Positions 35,905 through 46,107 are shown, numbered from the stretch's first letter. The stretch is 64,000 bases of DNA from an uncultured Pontibacter sp. (GCF_947492645.1 NZ_CANLMZ010000003.1:310001-374000); one strand, 5' to 3'. A program made the numbers and translations. The notes: generated from the sequence alone by a model not told the origin.

Positions 35905-36666
35905 TTATTTTACTTGGCCGCTTTCAGCTGCTTTTTTAAGTTCATCGTTTGCAACGATGATGATCTCTACACGGCGGTTCTGCGAACGGCCTTCTGCAGT
36001 TGTGTTGTCAGCAATTGGCTGGTCGTAGCTGTAACCTTTTGCTTGCAGGCGTGAGCCATCCACACCTAAGCTTCTGGCATAAGCAGCCACAGAGGCAGCA
36101 CGTCTTTCAGAAAGCTTTTGGTTTAACTCATAAGAGCCTGTATTATCGGTGTGTCCTTCTACAATTACGTTAGTGCCTTCGTACTCTTGCAGCGTTTTAG
36201 CCAGCTTCTCGATATCGCGTTTTGCGTTAGCGCTTAGTTCTGCTGAGTTAACCGCAAATAAAATACCTGAGTCGAAGTTTACGCGGATAGCCTCGCCAAC
36301 ACGCTCAACTTTTGCATTCTCCATGCTCTTCTCCAGCTCTTCGGCCTGCTTATCCATGCGGCGACCGATAACAGCGCCTGTTGCGCCACCCACGGCTGCA
36401 CCAATAATGGCACCTGCAGCTGTATTACCCATTCTGTTACCGATAATACCACCTACAACTGCACCACCACCGGCACCAATCAAACCACCTTTCGTAGTTT
36501 TATTCATACCTTTTTTATCCGCATCGGCTGTATTGTTATCTGTAGTTGAGCCTGTTGTGGTACCTGTATTACCGCCATTGCTTGCCGTTGGGGCAGTTGT
36601 TTGGCAAGATGTGAATAGCATGGTAACAGCTAAAAGCGAGCTCAAAGAAAATTTTACTAGTTTCAT
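35905..36666 (-). CDS. OmpA-family lipoprotein with glycine zipper (second copy)
   Basis: 253 residues from the ATG at 36664-36666; the frame extends 20 codons upstream, but a signal sequence starts at MKLVKFSLSSLL. Lipobox FTSC, then a Ser/Thr/Asn-rich linker, a glycine zipper (GGLIGAGGGAVVGGIIG, GAIIGAAVGGATGAVIG) and an OmpA domain with IVEGHTDNTGSYELNQKLSERR. It differs from its neighbour mainly by the linker (about 30 extra residues). Tandem duplication is likely. Candidate promoter TAGTTTTG on the minus strand at 36759-36766. Confidence 0.9.
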   Translation of the reverse strand: MKLVKFSLSSLLAVTMLFTSCQTTAPTASNGGNTGTTTGSTTDNNTADADKKGMNKTTKGGLIGAGGGAVVGGIIGNRMGNTAAGAIIGAAVGGATGAVIGRRMDKQAEELEKSMENAKVERVGEAIRVNFDSGILFAVNSAELSANAKRDIEKLAKTLQEYEGTNVIVEGHTDNTGSYELNQKLSERRAASVAAYARSLGVDGSRLQAKGYSYDQPIADNTTAEGRSQNRRVEIIIVANDELKKAAESGQVK

Positions 36667-36758
36667 GTGTTTGTTGGTTTGGTAAATGTTTTTTTCTGTT
36701 TTTACTTTAGATAAGGGCTCATACATGTATCTGTTGATCGCCTTTGCAATCGTTGTGC

Positions 36759-36766
36759 CAAAACTA
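36759..36766 (-). promoter_or_regulatory. Candidate -7 box for the second OmpA gene
   Basis: TAGTTTTG on the minus strand, exact TAnnTTTG, about 92 bases before the start. No clear -33 element. Confidence 0.35.
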
Positions 36767-36866
36767 TATTAAGCTTTAGCTATACACGAAAAAATATATC
36801 TTTTTATTTTATTCCAGCCCATATAAATATTCTTGTTTTACGGGCTAGCAACCATTTCGGTAAAAT

Positions 36867-36903
36867 AAAAGCGCCTGCCGTTTTGATGGTGGCAGGCGCT
36901 TTT
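36867..36903 (-). terminator. Terminator of accD
   Basis: Perfect 13-bp stem (36867-36879 with 36891-36903), 11-base loop, A-run on the plus side giving Ts on the minus strand. Confidence 0.9.
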
Positions 36904-36925
36904 ATCTATGCAGCATCCATCATAA

Positions 36926-37828
36926 TTAAGATGCTTTTGATGTTTTGGCAGCCTTAGGTTTTGTACTGCTGTTTGCTTTATCCTCCACAATCATACTTAA
37001 TAGGTCGGATAGTTTGCTCTTTAGTTCTTTGCGGTCCACTATAAAATCAAGGAAGCCGTGCTCTAACACGAACTCAGCGCTTTGGAAGCCCTTAGGTAAA
37101 TCCTTGCCAATTGTTTCTTTGATAACGCGTGGGCCGGCGAAACCAATAAGTGCGCCTGGCTCTGCAATGTTAAAGTCGCCTAGCATGGCGTAAGACGCTG
37201 TTACACCACCTGTAGTAGGATCTGTCAGCATGGAAATGTATGGCAGCTTCTCTTCTGCCAGCAATGCCAGTTTTGCAGAGGTTTTAGCCATCTGCATCAA
37301 CGAGAAACCAGCTTCCATCATTCGGGCACCACCAGACTTAGAAATCATCATAAATGGTGTGCGGGTTTCACGGGCATGATCAATGGCGCGCGCAATCTTC
37401 TCTCCTACCACAGAACCCATAGAGCCACCAATAAAGTTGAAGTCCATACAGGCAATGGTAATTTCCTGGCCGTTCATTTTACCGTAAGCTGTACGCACGG
37501 CATCTTTAAGGCCCGTTGATTTTTGGGTAGCGGCAATACGGTTAGGGTATGGCTTGGTATCTACAAAGTCCAGCGGGTTGCCTGAGGTCAGGTTCTCGTC
37601 CAGCTCTGTAAATGCGTTATCATCAAAAAGTATGGCAAAGTATTCTTTAGAGCCGATGCGGTCGTGGTAGTTACACTTAACGCAGGTGCTCATGTTTTTG
37701 CGGTGCTCGGCCATACTGGCTACGGTTTTGCAACTTGGGCACTTGTACCACAATCCGTCCGGCGTTTCTTTCTTCTGCTCTGTAGGTGTAATAATTCCTT
37801 TTTCAGCTCTTTTAAACCAAGGCATCAT
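36926..37828 (-). CDS. accD: Acetyl-CoA carboxylase carboxyltransferase subunit beta
   Basis: First committed step of fatty-acid synthesis, with AccA, AccB and AccC. 300 residues; either of two adjacent ATGs may start it. The N-terminal C4 zinc finger (C30, C33, C49, C52) is intact. The crotonase-fold carboxyltransferase domain has [22 protein letters not shown] and [20 protein letters not shown] Lys/Ser/Thr-rich tail ends the protein. The aldolase gene lies 155 bases upstream on the same strand, a pairing I recall as common in Cytophagales. Confidence 0.97.
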   Translation of the reverse strand: MMPWFKRAEKGIITPTEQKKETPDGLWYKCPSCKTVASMAEHRKNMSTCVKCNYHDRIGSKEYFAILFDDNAFTELDENLTSGNPLDFVDTKPYPNRIAATQKSTGLKDAVRTAYGKMNGQEITIACMDFNFIGGSMGSVVGEKIARAIDHARETRTPFMMISKSGGARMMEAGFSLMQMAKTSAKLALLAEEKLPYISMLTDPTTGGVTASYAMLGDFNIAEPGALIGFAGPRVIKETIGKDLPKGFQSAEFVLEHGFLDFIVDRKELKSKLSDLLSMIVEDKANSSTKPKAAKTSKAS

Positions 37829-37983
37829 AGTAAAAAGCGTGCTTGCAGCACTTTAAAGTTAATATACGACTGCCACACAGCACCGTATCAAAATGAAGTG
37901 ACCTGCTTTTACCAGCCCGTAATCCGGAGCTTTGGATAAAGCAGGTCACAAAAATATGTAATAATCAGCAGTTCTGCTACAAA

Positions 37984-39042
37984 TTATGCCAATGTAATAT
38001 CGTTGCTCAGATACACATCCTGGATAGCGTTAAGTAACTCCACGCCAACCTTCATGTCTTTCTGGAACGCTTTACGGCCAGAAATTAAGCCCATGCCGCC
38101 TGCGCGCTTGTTTATAACCGCTGTGCGTACTGCATCTGCCAAGTCAGATTCGCCTTTAGACTCACCGCCAGAGTTGATCAGACCGGCACGGCCCATGTAG
38201 CAGTTTGCCACCTGGTAGCGCGCAAGATCAATCGGGTTGTTAGTAGTCAGCTTGTCGTACATCGCCTTATGAGACTTAGCGAAGTTAATAGCTGTAAAAC
38301 CGCCGTTGTTCTCAGGAAGCTTTTGCTTGATGATGTCTGCCTGGATGGTTACGCCCAGGTGGTTGGCCTGCGCTGTAATATCGGCAGCTACGTGATAATC
38401 GGTACCGTCTTTTTTAAAGGCGTTGTTACGGGCATAGCACCAAAGTATAGTTGCCATACCTAACTGGTGTGCTCTTTCAAAGGCCTCAGCTACCTCAATT
38501 ATCTGGCGAGAAGATTCCTCAGAACCAAAGTATATGGTTGCTCCTACTGCTGCAGCTCCTAAATTCCAGGCCTCATCCACAGAACCGAACATGATCTGGT
38601 CAAACTTATTAGGGTAAGTCAGCAGTTCGTTGTGGTTGATCTTAACAATGAAAGGAATTTTGTGCGCGTATTTTCTGGACATCATGGCCAGGTTACCAAA
38701 CGTTGTGGCAACGGCATTACAACCGCCCTCTATGGCAAGCTTAATGATGTTTTCCGGATCAAAGTAAATAGGGTTTGGCGCAAACGATGCACCGGCTGTG
38801 TGCTCTATGCCCTGGTCTACAGGTAAGATAGAAACATAACCTGTCCCGCCCAGGCGGCCATGGTCAAATAACTGCTGCAGGCTGCGCAGCACCTGTGGGC
38901 TACGGTTTGACTGAGCAAAGATGCGGTCCACAAAATCAGGGCCTGGTGCATGCAATTGCTCTTTAGAAATAGTTTTGCTTTCATACTGCAGCAGGTTTTC
39001 TGCTTCAGAACCAAGTAAAGAAACGATGTTATCGTAAGTCAT
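37984..39042 (-). CDS. fbaB: Fructose-bisphosphate aldolase class I (FbaB/DhnA type)
   Basis: Reversible cleavage of fructose 1,6-bisphosphate in glycolysis and gluconeogenesis. 352 residues, like E. coli FbaB (350). TIM barrel with LPVDQGIEH at 73-81 and ADIIKQK, whose K239 is the likely Schiff-base lysine by analogy with archaeal/DhnA aldolases. [14 protein letters not shown] holds the phosphate-binding loop. The promoter region contains two 20-bp direct repeats (39069-39088 and 39119-39138), one overlapping the -7 box, so regulation by a dedicated factor is plausible. Confidence 0.95.
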   Translation of the reverse strand: MTYDNIVSLLGSEAENLLQYESKTISKEQLHAPGPDFVDRIFAQSNRSPQVLRSLQQLFDHGRLGGTGYVSILPVDQGIEHTAGASFAPNPIYFDPENIIKLAIEGGCNAVATTFGNLAMMSRKYAHKIPFIVKINHNELLTYPNKFDQIMFGSVDEAWNLGAAAVGATIYFGSEESSRQIIEVAEAFERAHQLGMATILWCYARNNAFKKDGTDYHVAADITAQANHLGVTIQADIIKQKLPENNGGFTAINFAKSHKAMYDKLTTNNPIDLARYQVANCYMGRAGLINSGGESKGESDLADAVRTAVINKRAGGMGLISGRKAFQKDMKVGVELLNAIQDVYLSNDITLA

Positions 39043-39068
39043 TTGTCTTGTTATTTTGTGATAGAGAC

Positions 39069-39138
39069 ACTTTGATTTGGTGATACAAATATATAATCAA
39101 AAATTTAATTCTTTATATACTTTGATTTTACGATACAA
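39069..39138. promoter_or_regulatory. Two 20-bp direct repeats at the fbaB promoter
   Basis: ACTTTGATTTGGTGATACAA (39069-39088) and ACTTTGATTTTACGATACAA (39119-39138), 17 of 20 identical, starting exactly 50 bp apart (about five helical turns). The first overlaps a -7 box read on minus (TATATTTG, 39086-39093). This looks like a pair of operator sites for a DNA-binding regulator. Confidence 0.6.
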
Positions 39139-39478
39139 TAGAGGCTTCAGAAGTATAAAAGGTGGCTTAAAACGCTACTGCACCCTTCTCCCAAGTATAA
39201 AGCATATGTTCATAACCCCAACATCATACTTACAATTGGTTAAAAAGTTATAGGCAACCCAGCCTAATTTTCAGTTTTGGTGCAGCTGTTTTTTGCCGCT
39301 CAGGCCAATAGATTAGATTTAAACTGCCTAAGATCATTTTTATACTTGGCAACGGCTTATCTTATACTTCCACCTGCTGCGCCGTTAAACCGATGCTTAC
39401 ACCCTGTCATATTATTACATCTTATCCTCAGGTTGGCTCGTTTATATATACTGCTAACAAACTAACCATCTGACACCT
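39139..39478. other. Gene-free stretch upstream of the 39479 lipoprotein
   Basis: Together with the fbaB control region this forms a 436-bp divergent gap. It contains several AAGTATA/TATACTT copies (39156, 39194, 39340, 39364 regions) and no convincing gene. A short plus-strand frame at 39277-39465 lacks coding character. Confidence 0.55.
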
Positions 39479-40141
39479 ATGAAAACTCTTGGCAAACGCT
39501 TCATACATAAGGCATCTTACCTGTTACTTACCACGCTGGTACTTATACTTTGGACTTGCACCCCTACAACCAGAATAACCGGCACCTGGAAAAGCCCTGA
39601 GGCAACAAGTAAGCCGTTTAACAAAATTGTGGTTGCCGCACTTACGGACAATGTGCGTGCAAGAGAAACAGTAGAGGCTGATATGCAGGCACAGTTTCAG
39701 GCCAGGGGCCTGGCCGTTACCAAAAGTATAGATTTGTTTCCGCCAAACGCAGCGAGCAAAAATGGCCCTGATGTAGACTTATTACTAGACAGGCTGAAGG
39801 ACGATGGCTATGATGGCATCATGACGATTGCCCTTATTGACGAAAAAACAGAGACAAGATATGTGCCCGGCACCCAGGGATATGCCCCCATGACACGCTT
39901 TGGCTGGTACGGCAGGTTCAGGGGATATTATTCGTATTGGTACCCCACCTTGTATGACCCCGGATATTATACCGAAGACAAAGTGTACTTTCTGGAAACT
40001 AACCTATACGACGAAGCAACAGAGAACCTGGTTTGGTCGGCGCAGTCGCAATCATATAGCCCATCAAGTTTAAGAAAAGCCTCTGAGAAGTTAGCCGAAA
40101 TTACTGTAAACAGGATGTCTCAGGATGGAATTATAAAATAA
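39479..40141 (+). CDS. Lipoprotein, possibly DUF4136-like
   Basis: 220 residues. A hydrophobic N-terminal stretch ends at LWTC (C27), a slightly atypical lipobox. The mature domain begins ITGTWKSPEATSKPFNKIVVAALTDN, with a later YGRFRGYYSYWYP aromatic segment and EKLAEITVNRMSQDGII at the end. This is the sort of architecture found in DUF4136-like envelope lipoproteins, but I am not certain of the family. Shares a strong bidirectional terminator with the convergent M28 peptidase. Confidence 0.72.
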   Translation: MKTLGKRFIHKASYLLLTTLVLILWTCTPTTRITGTWKSPEATSKPFNKIVVAALTDNVRARETVEADMQAQFQARGLAVTKSIDLFPPNAASKNGPDVDLLLDRLKDDGYDGIMTIALIDEKTETRYVPGTQGYAPMTRFGWYGRFRGYYSYWYPTLYDPGYYTEDKVYFLETNLYDEATENLVWSAQSQSYSPSSLRKASEKLAEITVNRMSQDGIIK

Positions 40142-40144
40142 CCC

Positions 40145-40189
40145 AAAATAGAAGCGGTGCACCTGGTTTAGGTGCACCGCTTCTATTTT
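40145..40189. terminator. Bidirectional terminator between convergent genes
   Basis: 20-bp perfect stem (40145-40164 with 40170-40189), 5-base loop, A-run on the left and T-run on the right. The plus side continues into TATACTTG, a heptamer copy. Confidence 0.95.
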
Positions 40190-40209
40190 ATACTTGCCTA
40201 AGTGCTTTG

Positions 40210-41220
40210 TTACTCGTTATACAACACATGCAGCACCGTTTGCCCTACTGCTTTTAAGGTATTCTTACTGATCACATCCATGTTGTCCGTATGCCGGTGG
40301 TGGTAAGGCCCAAAGTAATCGTCTGGGTTGCTCATGTTATACTCGATGATGTCGATCATGCGGATATTCCCCCAGGCGTTCACATAAGTATGGTCGTCAG
40401 TAATGCCGGGTGCGTTTACATACTTAAAGTAATCGGAGTACCCAATGCTGTTACCTGCTTTCCATACTTTATCCACAATCTCTTTGGCATATTGCAGCGA
40501 AGTGCCTTCCCTGGCAAACTTAGCGTTCTCGGCACCTACCATATCCAGGAGTATGCCGTAGTTGGCACGGTAGTTTGGCGTGTGCTTGTTCTTGCTCCAG
40601 TACTGTGACCCCAGGCACCAGTCGTTGTCCATGTTAGGATACTTGCTGTCATCAGGCCTGCCGTAATCCTCCCCGTCAAAGAAAATCATGTCTACTCCAA
40701 TTTCCGGCTTTTGCTCCGAAGTATGGATGGTTCTGGCAATCTCCAGTAAAACCCCTACGCCGCTTCCTCCGTCGTTGGCTCCGTCTATCGGTTTGTCCTG
40801 GTTTTCGTCGTCTTTATCAGCAAACGGCCGTGTATCCCAATGTGCGGCCAGCAACACGCGGTTAGCAGCCTCGGGTTTGTAAGAAGCAATGATGTTGCGC
40901 AGGTTCAGCATTTTGCCATCGAAAGCACGCATCTGAAAATTCTGCACCTTTACCTCGGCACCATATGCCCGCAGCTGTTGTATAATCCATTCGCCGGTAG
41001 CATAATGTGCCGGTGTGTTTGGCACGCGTGGCCCAAAGGCTACTTGCTCCTGAATAAAAGTATAAGCTGAATCGGCGTTAAACGCTGGTGCCTTAACTGC
41101 AAGTACTTCCTTTTCTGCTACAGCAGCTTGCTTTGCTCCGCCCTTCTCGGCAGAGTCGCAGCTATACATAGCCAAAGCGCCTGCAGCTAAAAGTACCAGC
41201 GTTTTCAAATTATTCTTCAT
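40210..41220 (-). CDS. M28-family zinc peptidase/glutaminyl cyclase-like lipoprotein
   Basis: 336 residues. The signal ends in MYSC (C21), so it is lipid anchored. The M28 zinc core is complete: AAHWDTRP (His and Asp ligands), [26 protein letters not shown] and HTDNMD. The layout, with an extra insertion after [16 protein letters not shown], is typical of Bacteroidota M28 enzymes related to glutaminyl-peptide cyclotransferase; peptidase or cyclase activity cannot be told apart by eye. Its start overlaps the end of cysS by 11 bases, so the two are co-transcribed and probably translationally coupled. Confidence 0.9.
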   Translation of the reverse strand: MKNNLKTLVLLAAGALAMYSCDSAEKGGAKQAAVAEKEVLAVKAPAFNADSAYTFIQEQVAFGPRVPNTPAHYATGEWIIQQLRAYGAEVKVQNFQMRAFDGKMLNLRNIIASYKPEAANRVLLAAHWDTRPFADKDDENQDKPIDGANDGGSGVGVLLEIARTIHTSEQKPEIGVDMIFFDGEDYGRPDDSKYPNMDNDWCLGSQYWSKNKHTPNYRANYGILLDMVGAENAKFAREGTSLQYAKEIVDKVWKAGNSIGYSDYFKYVNAPGITDDHTYVNAWGNIRMIDIIEYNMSNPDDYFGPYHHRHTDNMDVISKNTLKAVGQTVLHVLYNE

Positions 41221-42706
41221 AAGCCCAGTCTATTCCGGTTTTCATGTCTTTGATCACGATGCCCTGTTTCTTGAGTTCTGCACGGATGGCGTCTACTTTA
41301 TCATAGGCTTTGTTTTCTTTAGCCTCTTTGTAAAAACCAAGCACCAGGTGCAGCATATCGTCCATGTCGCCAACTTGCTCTTCCTGCAGCCCCAGCACAT
41401 TTAGCACCAGCTCCCCGTAAGTGCTGCGGATGGTATCAAACGTGCCCCTTTCAAGCTGCGCAATATTGAGCTGCCCTAAGTGCAAACTGTTTATTTTTTT
41501 GAGCAGATTGAACAAAGATGCAATGGTACGGGCCGTATTCATGTCATCGTTCATGCCACGGAAACAGTCCTCTGTCAGCTTCAACAAATCTTCGTTCAGC
41601 TTTGCATCCGGCGCTATTCCTGCTCCATCTTCAGGGTACTGCAGCTTCTTCAGCACATTCAGCCCGTTCATCAGCTTTGTATACCCTTTGCGCGCTGCCT
41701 GCAAGGCCTCGTTGCTAAAGTCGAGGGTGCTGCGGTAGTGTGCCTGAAGTATAAAAAAGCGTATTGTCATCGGAGAATACTTCTCCTCCAGCATGGCGTG
41801 GTTGCCGCTAAAGAGCTCGCTCAGGTTAATAAAGTTGCCCAGCGATTTACCCATCTTCTGCCCGTTTACCGTGATCATGTTGTTATGAACCCAGTATTTG
41901 GCGGCATCGGTGTGGTTGTTGCTGGCCTGGCTTTGCGCTATCTCGCATTCGTGGTGCGGGAACATCAGATCCAGTCCTCCCCCATGAATATCAAAGGTAG
42001 TTCCCAGGTATTTTCGGCTCATGGCAGAGCACTCCAGGTGCCAGCCCGGAAAGCCATCGCTCCATGGCGAAGGCCAGCGCATGATATGCGACGGCGAAGC
42101 TTTTTTCCAGAGCGCAAAGTCCAACGGAGAGCGTTTGTCACTTTGTCCTTCGGTATCGCGGGTGTTTGCCATCAAATCCTCTATCACTCTCCCCGAAAGC
42201 TTGCCATACTTGTTGTTTTTATGATACGCCTGCACATCAAAGTATACCGAGCCATTTACCTCATAGGCCATACCGTTGCCCAGTATTTCCTGTATCATCT
42301 CTATCTGCTCGATGATATGGCCTGAGGCGCGTGGCTCAATATCAGGGCGCAACACGTTCAGTTTGTCCATGTCCTGGTGGTATACATTGGTGTAGTGCTG
42401 CACTACCTCCATTGGCTCCAGGTGCTCCAGCTTCGCTCTCTTCGCAATTTTATCCTCCCCTTCATCGGCATCATTTTCCAGGTGCCCTACATCAGTAATG
42501 TTTCGCACAAAGCGTACTTTATACCCCTGATACTTCAGGTAGCGGTAAAGCACATCAAAAGTAACGGCGCTACGGGCATGGCCCAGGTGAGGCTCTCCGT
42601 AAACAGTTGGGCCGCACAGGTACATCCCAACAAAGGGCGCGTGCAAGGGCTCAAACTCTTCTTTCTTTCGCGTAAGCGTGTTGTATAGGTTCAGTTTCTG
42701 TTGCAT
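41210..42706 (-). CDS. cysS: Cysteine--tRNA ligase
   Basis: Class I synthetase that charges tRNA-Cys. 498 residues, slightly longer than the usual 460 because of loops. HLGH at 40-43 is the HIGH signature, and KMGKSLGN (near residue 290) is the KMSKS loop. Zinc-binding cysteines appear in [10 protein letters not shown] and WHLECSAM, with [12 protein letters not shown]. First gene of a pair with the M28 peptidase. Confidence 0.97.
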   Translation of the reverse strand: MQQKLNLYNTLTRKKEEFEPLHAPFVGMYLCGPTVYGEPHLGHARSAVTFDVLYRYLKYQGYKVRFVRNITDVGHLENDADEGEDKIAKRAKLEHLEPMEVVQHYTNVYHQDMDKLNVLRPDIEPRASGHIIEQIEMIQEILGNGMAYEVNGSVYFDVQAYHKNNKYGKLSGRVIEDLMANTRDTEGQSDKRSPLDFALWKKASPSHIMRWPSPWSDGFPGWHLECSAMSRKYLGTTFDIHGGGLDLMFPHHECEIAQSQASNNHTDAAKYWVHNNMITVNGQKMGKSLGNFINLSELFSGNHAMLEEKYSPMTIRFFILQAHYRSTLDFSNEALQAARKGYTKLMNGLNVLKKLQYPEDGAGIAPDAKLNEDLLKLTEDCFRGMNDDMNTARTIASLFNLLKKINSLHLGQLNIAQLERGTFDTIRSTYGELVLNVLGLQEEQVGDMDDMLHLVLGFYKEAKENKAYDKVDAIRAELKKQGIVIKDMKTGIDWAYEE

Positions 42707-42813
42707 GGTTATTTTAAAGTATAGGCACCATTGGCAGCCGTACTTATTTACTTGCCATTATACTTGGCTATTGATGGTTCAAAACTATAAATATTGTGCC
42801 CCTTCTCCTAACG

Positions 42814-43938
42814 CTAGTCCTGTACTTTAGGCTGCAAAACATACTTTGCTGATATAGGAAAATGGTCAGACAGCCCCATTTCGTAGTGAGTTTCGTAATC
42901 ATACGCTTTCAGGGCCTCGCTATAAAACTGGTTATCGATACGCAGAAAAGGCAATGGCCCATTATACGTGGCGCCCACACCGGAACCGGCCTCTACAAAG
43001 GCATTATTCAGCACTTTCGCCAGCTCGTTATAAGTATAACTGAAAGGAATATCGTTAAAATCGCCGCACACAATTACAGGGTAAGGCGACTCGCTGATAT
43101 GCTCCAGCAGCAGCTCCACCTGGTTGCCTCTGGCAATAAACCCACGCTTTAAACGCCGGGCCAGGTTACGCCCTTCTTTCTTAAAGCTTTCTTCGTTTCC
43201 TATAGCCGAGTAAGTGTTCTCTATGTCCTGCGACTTTATGCTCATCGATTGTAAATGCGCCGTGTATACTCTTATAGTGTCGCCTTTTACGTTCACATCA
43301 GCCCAGATGCCGCGATTATGGTTAGACTCGCCAAAACGAATAACGCCTTTATTCACGATCGGGTATTTCGAGAAAATAACAATACCAATATCAGCTTTGT
43401 TGCGATCAACATATGAAACGGAAAAGAACCTGTACCTGTCGTAGCGCGTGCCGATTTTACTTACGGTGTTGTAGGTATCGGACCCACGGTTACTGTAAAA
43501 CTCCTGCAAGCAGATAATGTCAGCAGGGTGTGTCGCAACCCACTCCACCATGTCCATCGAAGCTTGCCGTTCGCTACCGTCTTTATCAGCGTAAGCATTA
43601 AAAACATGCGTGTTAAAGCTTAGCACCTGCAGCCGCTTTGCGCTTTCGTTTACTTCTTCTGTTGCGTTAACGGAAACCAAGCGGGCATAATAATTCCAGC
43701 CAAGTATAAGTACTGACAGCGGCAGCACCAAAAGCCACGAACGGCGCAACAGCCAGTATATCAGGAAAAAAAAGTTGAGCACCAGCGGCCCCGGCAATGA
43801 GAAAGAGATAAAGGCAGCCGGCCAGAAACGCTGTGGCGGCACCTGCAGGCATACCACGCCCAGCAATATCCAAAGCACCACCAGGGTGTTCAGAATTAGC
43901 CACACGCGCCTACGGATTGTCTTGAAAGTTGCCGCCAT
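42814..43938 (-). CDS. Membrane-anchored endonuclease/exonuclease/phosphatase-family protein
   Basis: 374 residues from the ATG at 43936-43938; the ATG four codons upstream is also possible. Three hydrophobic segments (about 10-95) form a membrane anchor, followed by an EEP domain with LSFNTHVFNAYADKDGS, IICLQEFYSNRG, RVYTAHLQS, VIVCGDFNDIP and GLSDHFPISA. All the catalytic Glu/Asp/His/Asn motifs of the fold appear. This layout is common in Bacteroidota. The substrate is unknown; extracytoplasmic location suggests phospholipid, nucleotide or nucleic-acid scavenging. Confidence 0.88.
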   Translation of the reverse strand: MAATFKTIRRRVWLILNTLVVLWILLGVVCLQVPPQRFWPAAFISFSLPGPLVLNFFFLIYWLLRRSWLLVLPLSVLILGWNYYARLVSVNATEEVNESAKRLQVLSFNTHVFNAYADKDGSERQASMDMVEWVATHPADIICLQEFYSNRGSDTYNTVSKIGTRYDRYRFFSVSYVDRNKADIGIVIFSKYPIVNKGVIRFGESNHNRGIWADVNVKGDTIRVYTAHLQSMSIKSQDIENTYSAIGNEESFKKEGRNLARRLKRGFIARGNQVELLLEHISESPYPVIVCGDFNDIPFSYTYNELAKVLNNAFVEAGSGVGATYNGPLPFLRIDNQFYSEALKAYDYETHYEMGLSDHFPISAKYVLQPKVQD

Positions 43939-44156
43939 AAAAGCAAACATACAAATTATGCTTTTATCTATACCACACCTACCCTCAGAATATGTTCATA
44001 CAGGTGCACGCGTCTACACTTTGTAAGCGGGTGCACGAACTATTAATATGGCAGGTTTGTTAGTTTTTACTTGCCCTTGGGTATCTGATGATTCACTTGA
44101 AATTGCGAAGGAACGGAGAGCCTAAATTATTTAAAAGCTTAACTACGCGCACTATG

Positions 44157-44187
44157 TTGTATATATAATGTTTTTGTAGTAAATTTG
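44157..44187 (+). promoter_or_regulatory. Promoter of the rimP-nusA-infB operon
   Basis: TTG at 44157-44159, 20-base spacer, TAAATTTG at 44180-44187. Predicted start near 44194, leader about 59 nt. Confidence 0.65.
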
Positions 44188-44208
44188 TGGCGTTATATCC
44201 AAGGAGTG

Positions 44209-44240
44209 AGGGGACAAATAAAGTCCCCTTCTTTATTTCT
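44209..44240 (+). promoter_or_regulatory. Leader hairpin before rimP, attenuator-like
   Basis: 7-bp stem AGGGGAC/GTCCCCT (44209-44215, 44223-44229), 7-base loop, followed by TTCTTTATTTCTT. It lies between the predicted transcription start and the rimP ATG and resembles a weak intrinsic terminator. Since nusA lies downstream, feedback through termination is conceivable. Confidence 0.5.
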
Positions 44241-44252
44241 TAACCATTGACT

Positions 44253-44726
44253 ATGGCACTTACCGCGCAAATTATAAAAGCAATGGCGGAGGACAGCCTC
44301 CCCGACAGCGATCTTTTTATAGTAGATATTTCTGTTTCAGATTCTGCGGTACGCCCTAAGATAACGGTGCTTGCCGACGGAGAGCAGGGAATTACAATAG
44401 ACCAATGCGCGACCATTAGCCGCCGTATCAACAAGAGGATTGAAGAAACCTTCGGTGAAGAAATCAGCTATGTGCTTGAGGTTAGCTCACCGGGCGTTGA
44501 TTTCCCGCTTACACAGCCACAGCAGTATAAGCGCAACGTTGGCCGCAATCTTAAAGTAAAGATGCAGGATGGCACCGAGAAGACAGGCAAGCTGGAAGAA
44601 GTAACGGAAACAGGAATAAACCTGCTGGAAGAAAAAAAACAAAAAGGCAAGAAGGCAACGTATGAGCCTGTGCAAATACCCTACGGGGACATTGTGAAAG
44701 CAAATGTTGTAATATCATTTAAATAA
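44253..44726 (+). CDS. rimP: Ribosome maturation factor RimP
   Basis: 30S subunit assembly factor. 157 residues from the ATG at 44253; a TTG six bases upstream gives no better start. Two domains: N-terminal alpha-beta part with LFIVDISVSDSAVRPKITVLADG, ITIDQCATISRRIN and YVLEVSSPGVDFPL, then an SH3-like C-terminus. First gene of the conserved rimP-nusA-infB transcript. Seven bases separate it from nusA. Confidence 0.95.
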   Translation: MALTAQIIKAMAEDSLPDSDLFIVDISVSDSAVRPKITVLADGEQGITIDQCATISRRINKRIEETFGEEISYVLEVSSPGVDFPLTQPQQYKRNVGRNLKVKMQDGTEKTGKLEEVTETGINLLEEKKQKGKKATYEPVQIPYGDIVKANVVISFK

Positions 44727-44733
44727 AAAGATA

Positions 44734-45987
44734 ATGAACAGTTCAGTCCTGATCGAGTCGTTCGCTGAATTTGCGAAATTCAAGAACATTGACCGTCCGA
44801 CCATGATGCGTATACTCGAAGACGTATTCCGCACCATGATCCGCAAAAAGTGGGGTACCGACGAGAACTTTGACATCATCCTGAACGTGGAGAAGGGTGA
44901 CCTTGAGATTTGGCGCAACCGCGAAATCGTGGACGATAATTCTGAGGACATCTGGGACCATGATAAGATTGCTTTATCTGATGCACGCAAGATAGAGCCT
45001 GACTTTGAAGTTGGTGAGGAAGTATCAGAAGAGATACAACTGGAAGACTTTGGCCGTCGCGCAGTTCTTACTGCCCGCCAAACGCTTATCCAGCGCATCA
45101 AAGACATGGAAAAAGAACTGCTGTTTCAGAAGTATAAAGACCAGGTAGGTGAAATCATCTCTGGGGAAGTATACCAGGTATGGAACCGCGAGGTGCTATT
45201 GCTTGACCAGGAAGAGAACGAACTGCTTATACCTAAAGGCGAGCAGATCCCGAAAGACCGTTACCGTAAAGGCGACCAGGTGCGTGCTGTTGTACAGCGC
45301 GTGGAGATCGTGAATGGTAACCCGAAAATCATACTTTCTCGTACATCTCCAGCATTCCTGGAGCGTTTGTTTGAGAACGAGGTACCGGAGATTTTTGATG
45401 GCCTTATCGCTATTAAGAAAATTGTTCGTGAGCCAGGCGAGCGTGCTAAAGTAGCCGTAGAATCTTTTGATGACCGCATTGACCCGGTAGGTGCCTGTGT
45501 TGGTATGAAAGGCTCTCGTATTCACAGCATCGTACGCGAACTGGAGAACGAAAACATCGACGTTATCAACTATACAGATAACCTGGAGCTTTACATTCAG
45601 CGTGCCCTTAGCCCTGCTAAGATCAGCAGCATGAAGATAAACGAAGAAACCGGACGTGTGTCTGTGTTCCTGAAGCCAGATCAAGTGTCGTTGGCTATCG
45701 GTAAAGGCGGCCAGAACATCAAGCTTGCCAGCAAACTTGTTGATATGGAGATCGACGTATTCCGTGAGTCTGAATCGTATGAGGAAGACATCAGCCTGGA
45801 AGAATTTACTGATGAGATTGAAGACTGGGTAATTGCAGAGCTTCGTCGCATTGGCCTTGATACAGCAAAAAGCGTATTGGCAATAAGCAAGGAAGATTTG
45901 CTGCGCCGTACAGAACTCGAGGAAGAGACCATTGATGATGTGCTCTCTATACTTCGGGAAGAGTTGGAAGAAGAAGACAATCAATAG
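44734..45987 (+). CDS. nusA: Transcription termination/antitermination factor NusA
   Basis: RNA-polymerase-binding elongation factor. 417 residues. N-terminal RNAP-binding domain (about 1-125), S1 domain (130-200) and two KH domains (about 230-345; GACVGMKGSRIHSIVRELENENIDVI and SLAIGKGGQNIKLASKLVD), then a short acidic helix-hairpin-like tail (LEEFTDEIEDWVIAELRRIGLD), shorter than the two AR repeats in E. coli. Between rimP and infB. Confidence 0.97.
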   Translation: MNSSVLIESFAEFAKFKNIDRPTMMRILEDVFRTMIRKKWGTDENFDIILNVEKGDLEIWRNREIVDDNSEDIWDHDKIALSDARKIEPDFEVGEEVSEEIQLEDFGRRAVLTARQTLIQRIKDMEKELLFQKYKDQVGEIISGEVYQVWNREVLLLDQEENELLIPKGEQIPKDRYRKGDQVRAVVQRVEIVNGNPKIILSRTSPAFLERLFENEVPEIFDGLIAIKKIVREPGERAKVAVESFDDRIDPVGACVGMKGSRIHSIVRELENENIDVINYTDNLELYIQRALSPAKISSMKINEETGRVSVFLKPDQVSLAIGKGGQNIKLASKLVDMEIDVFRESESYEEDISLEEFTDEIEDWVIAELRRIGLDTAKSVLAISKEDLLRRTELEEETIDDVLSILREELEEEDNQ

Positions 45988-46107
45988 TTGTTAGTTGTGC
46001 TTCGTTAGTATAATTTTGAAATAATTTTACTGCGGGGCACAGCTTAACCTTATTACAAGGCAGCTATACTTTTACATTAGAATTAATAAGACAGCATATA
46101 GAACAAC

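Noticed and set aside
41480..42325. Plus-strand open frame of 281 codons inside cysS
   Set aside because: Antisense shadow of a clear aminoacyl-tRNA synthetase; composition does not look like a protein.
45196..45984. Minus-strand frame of 262 codons opposite nusA
   Set aside because: Antisense shadow of a conserved gene.
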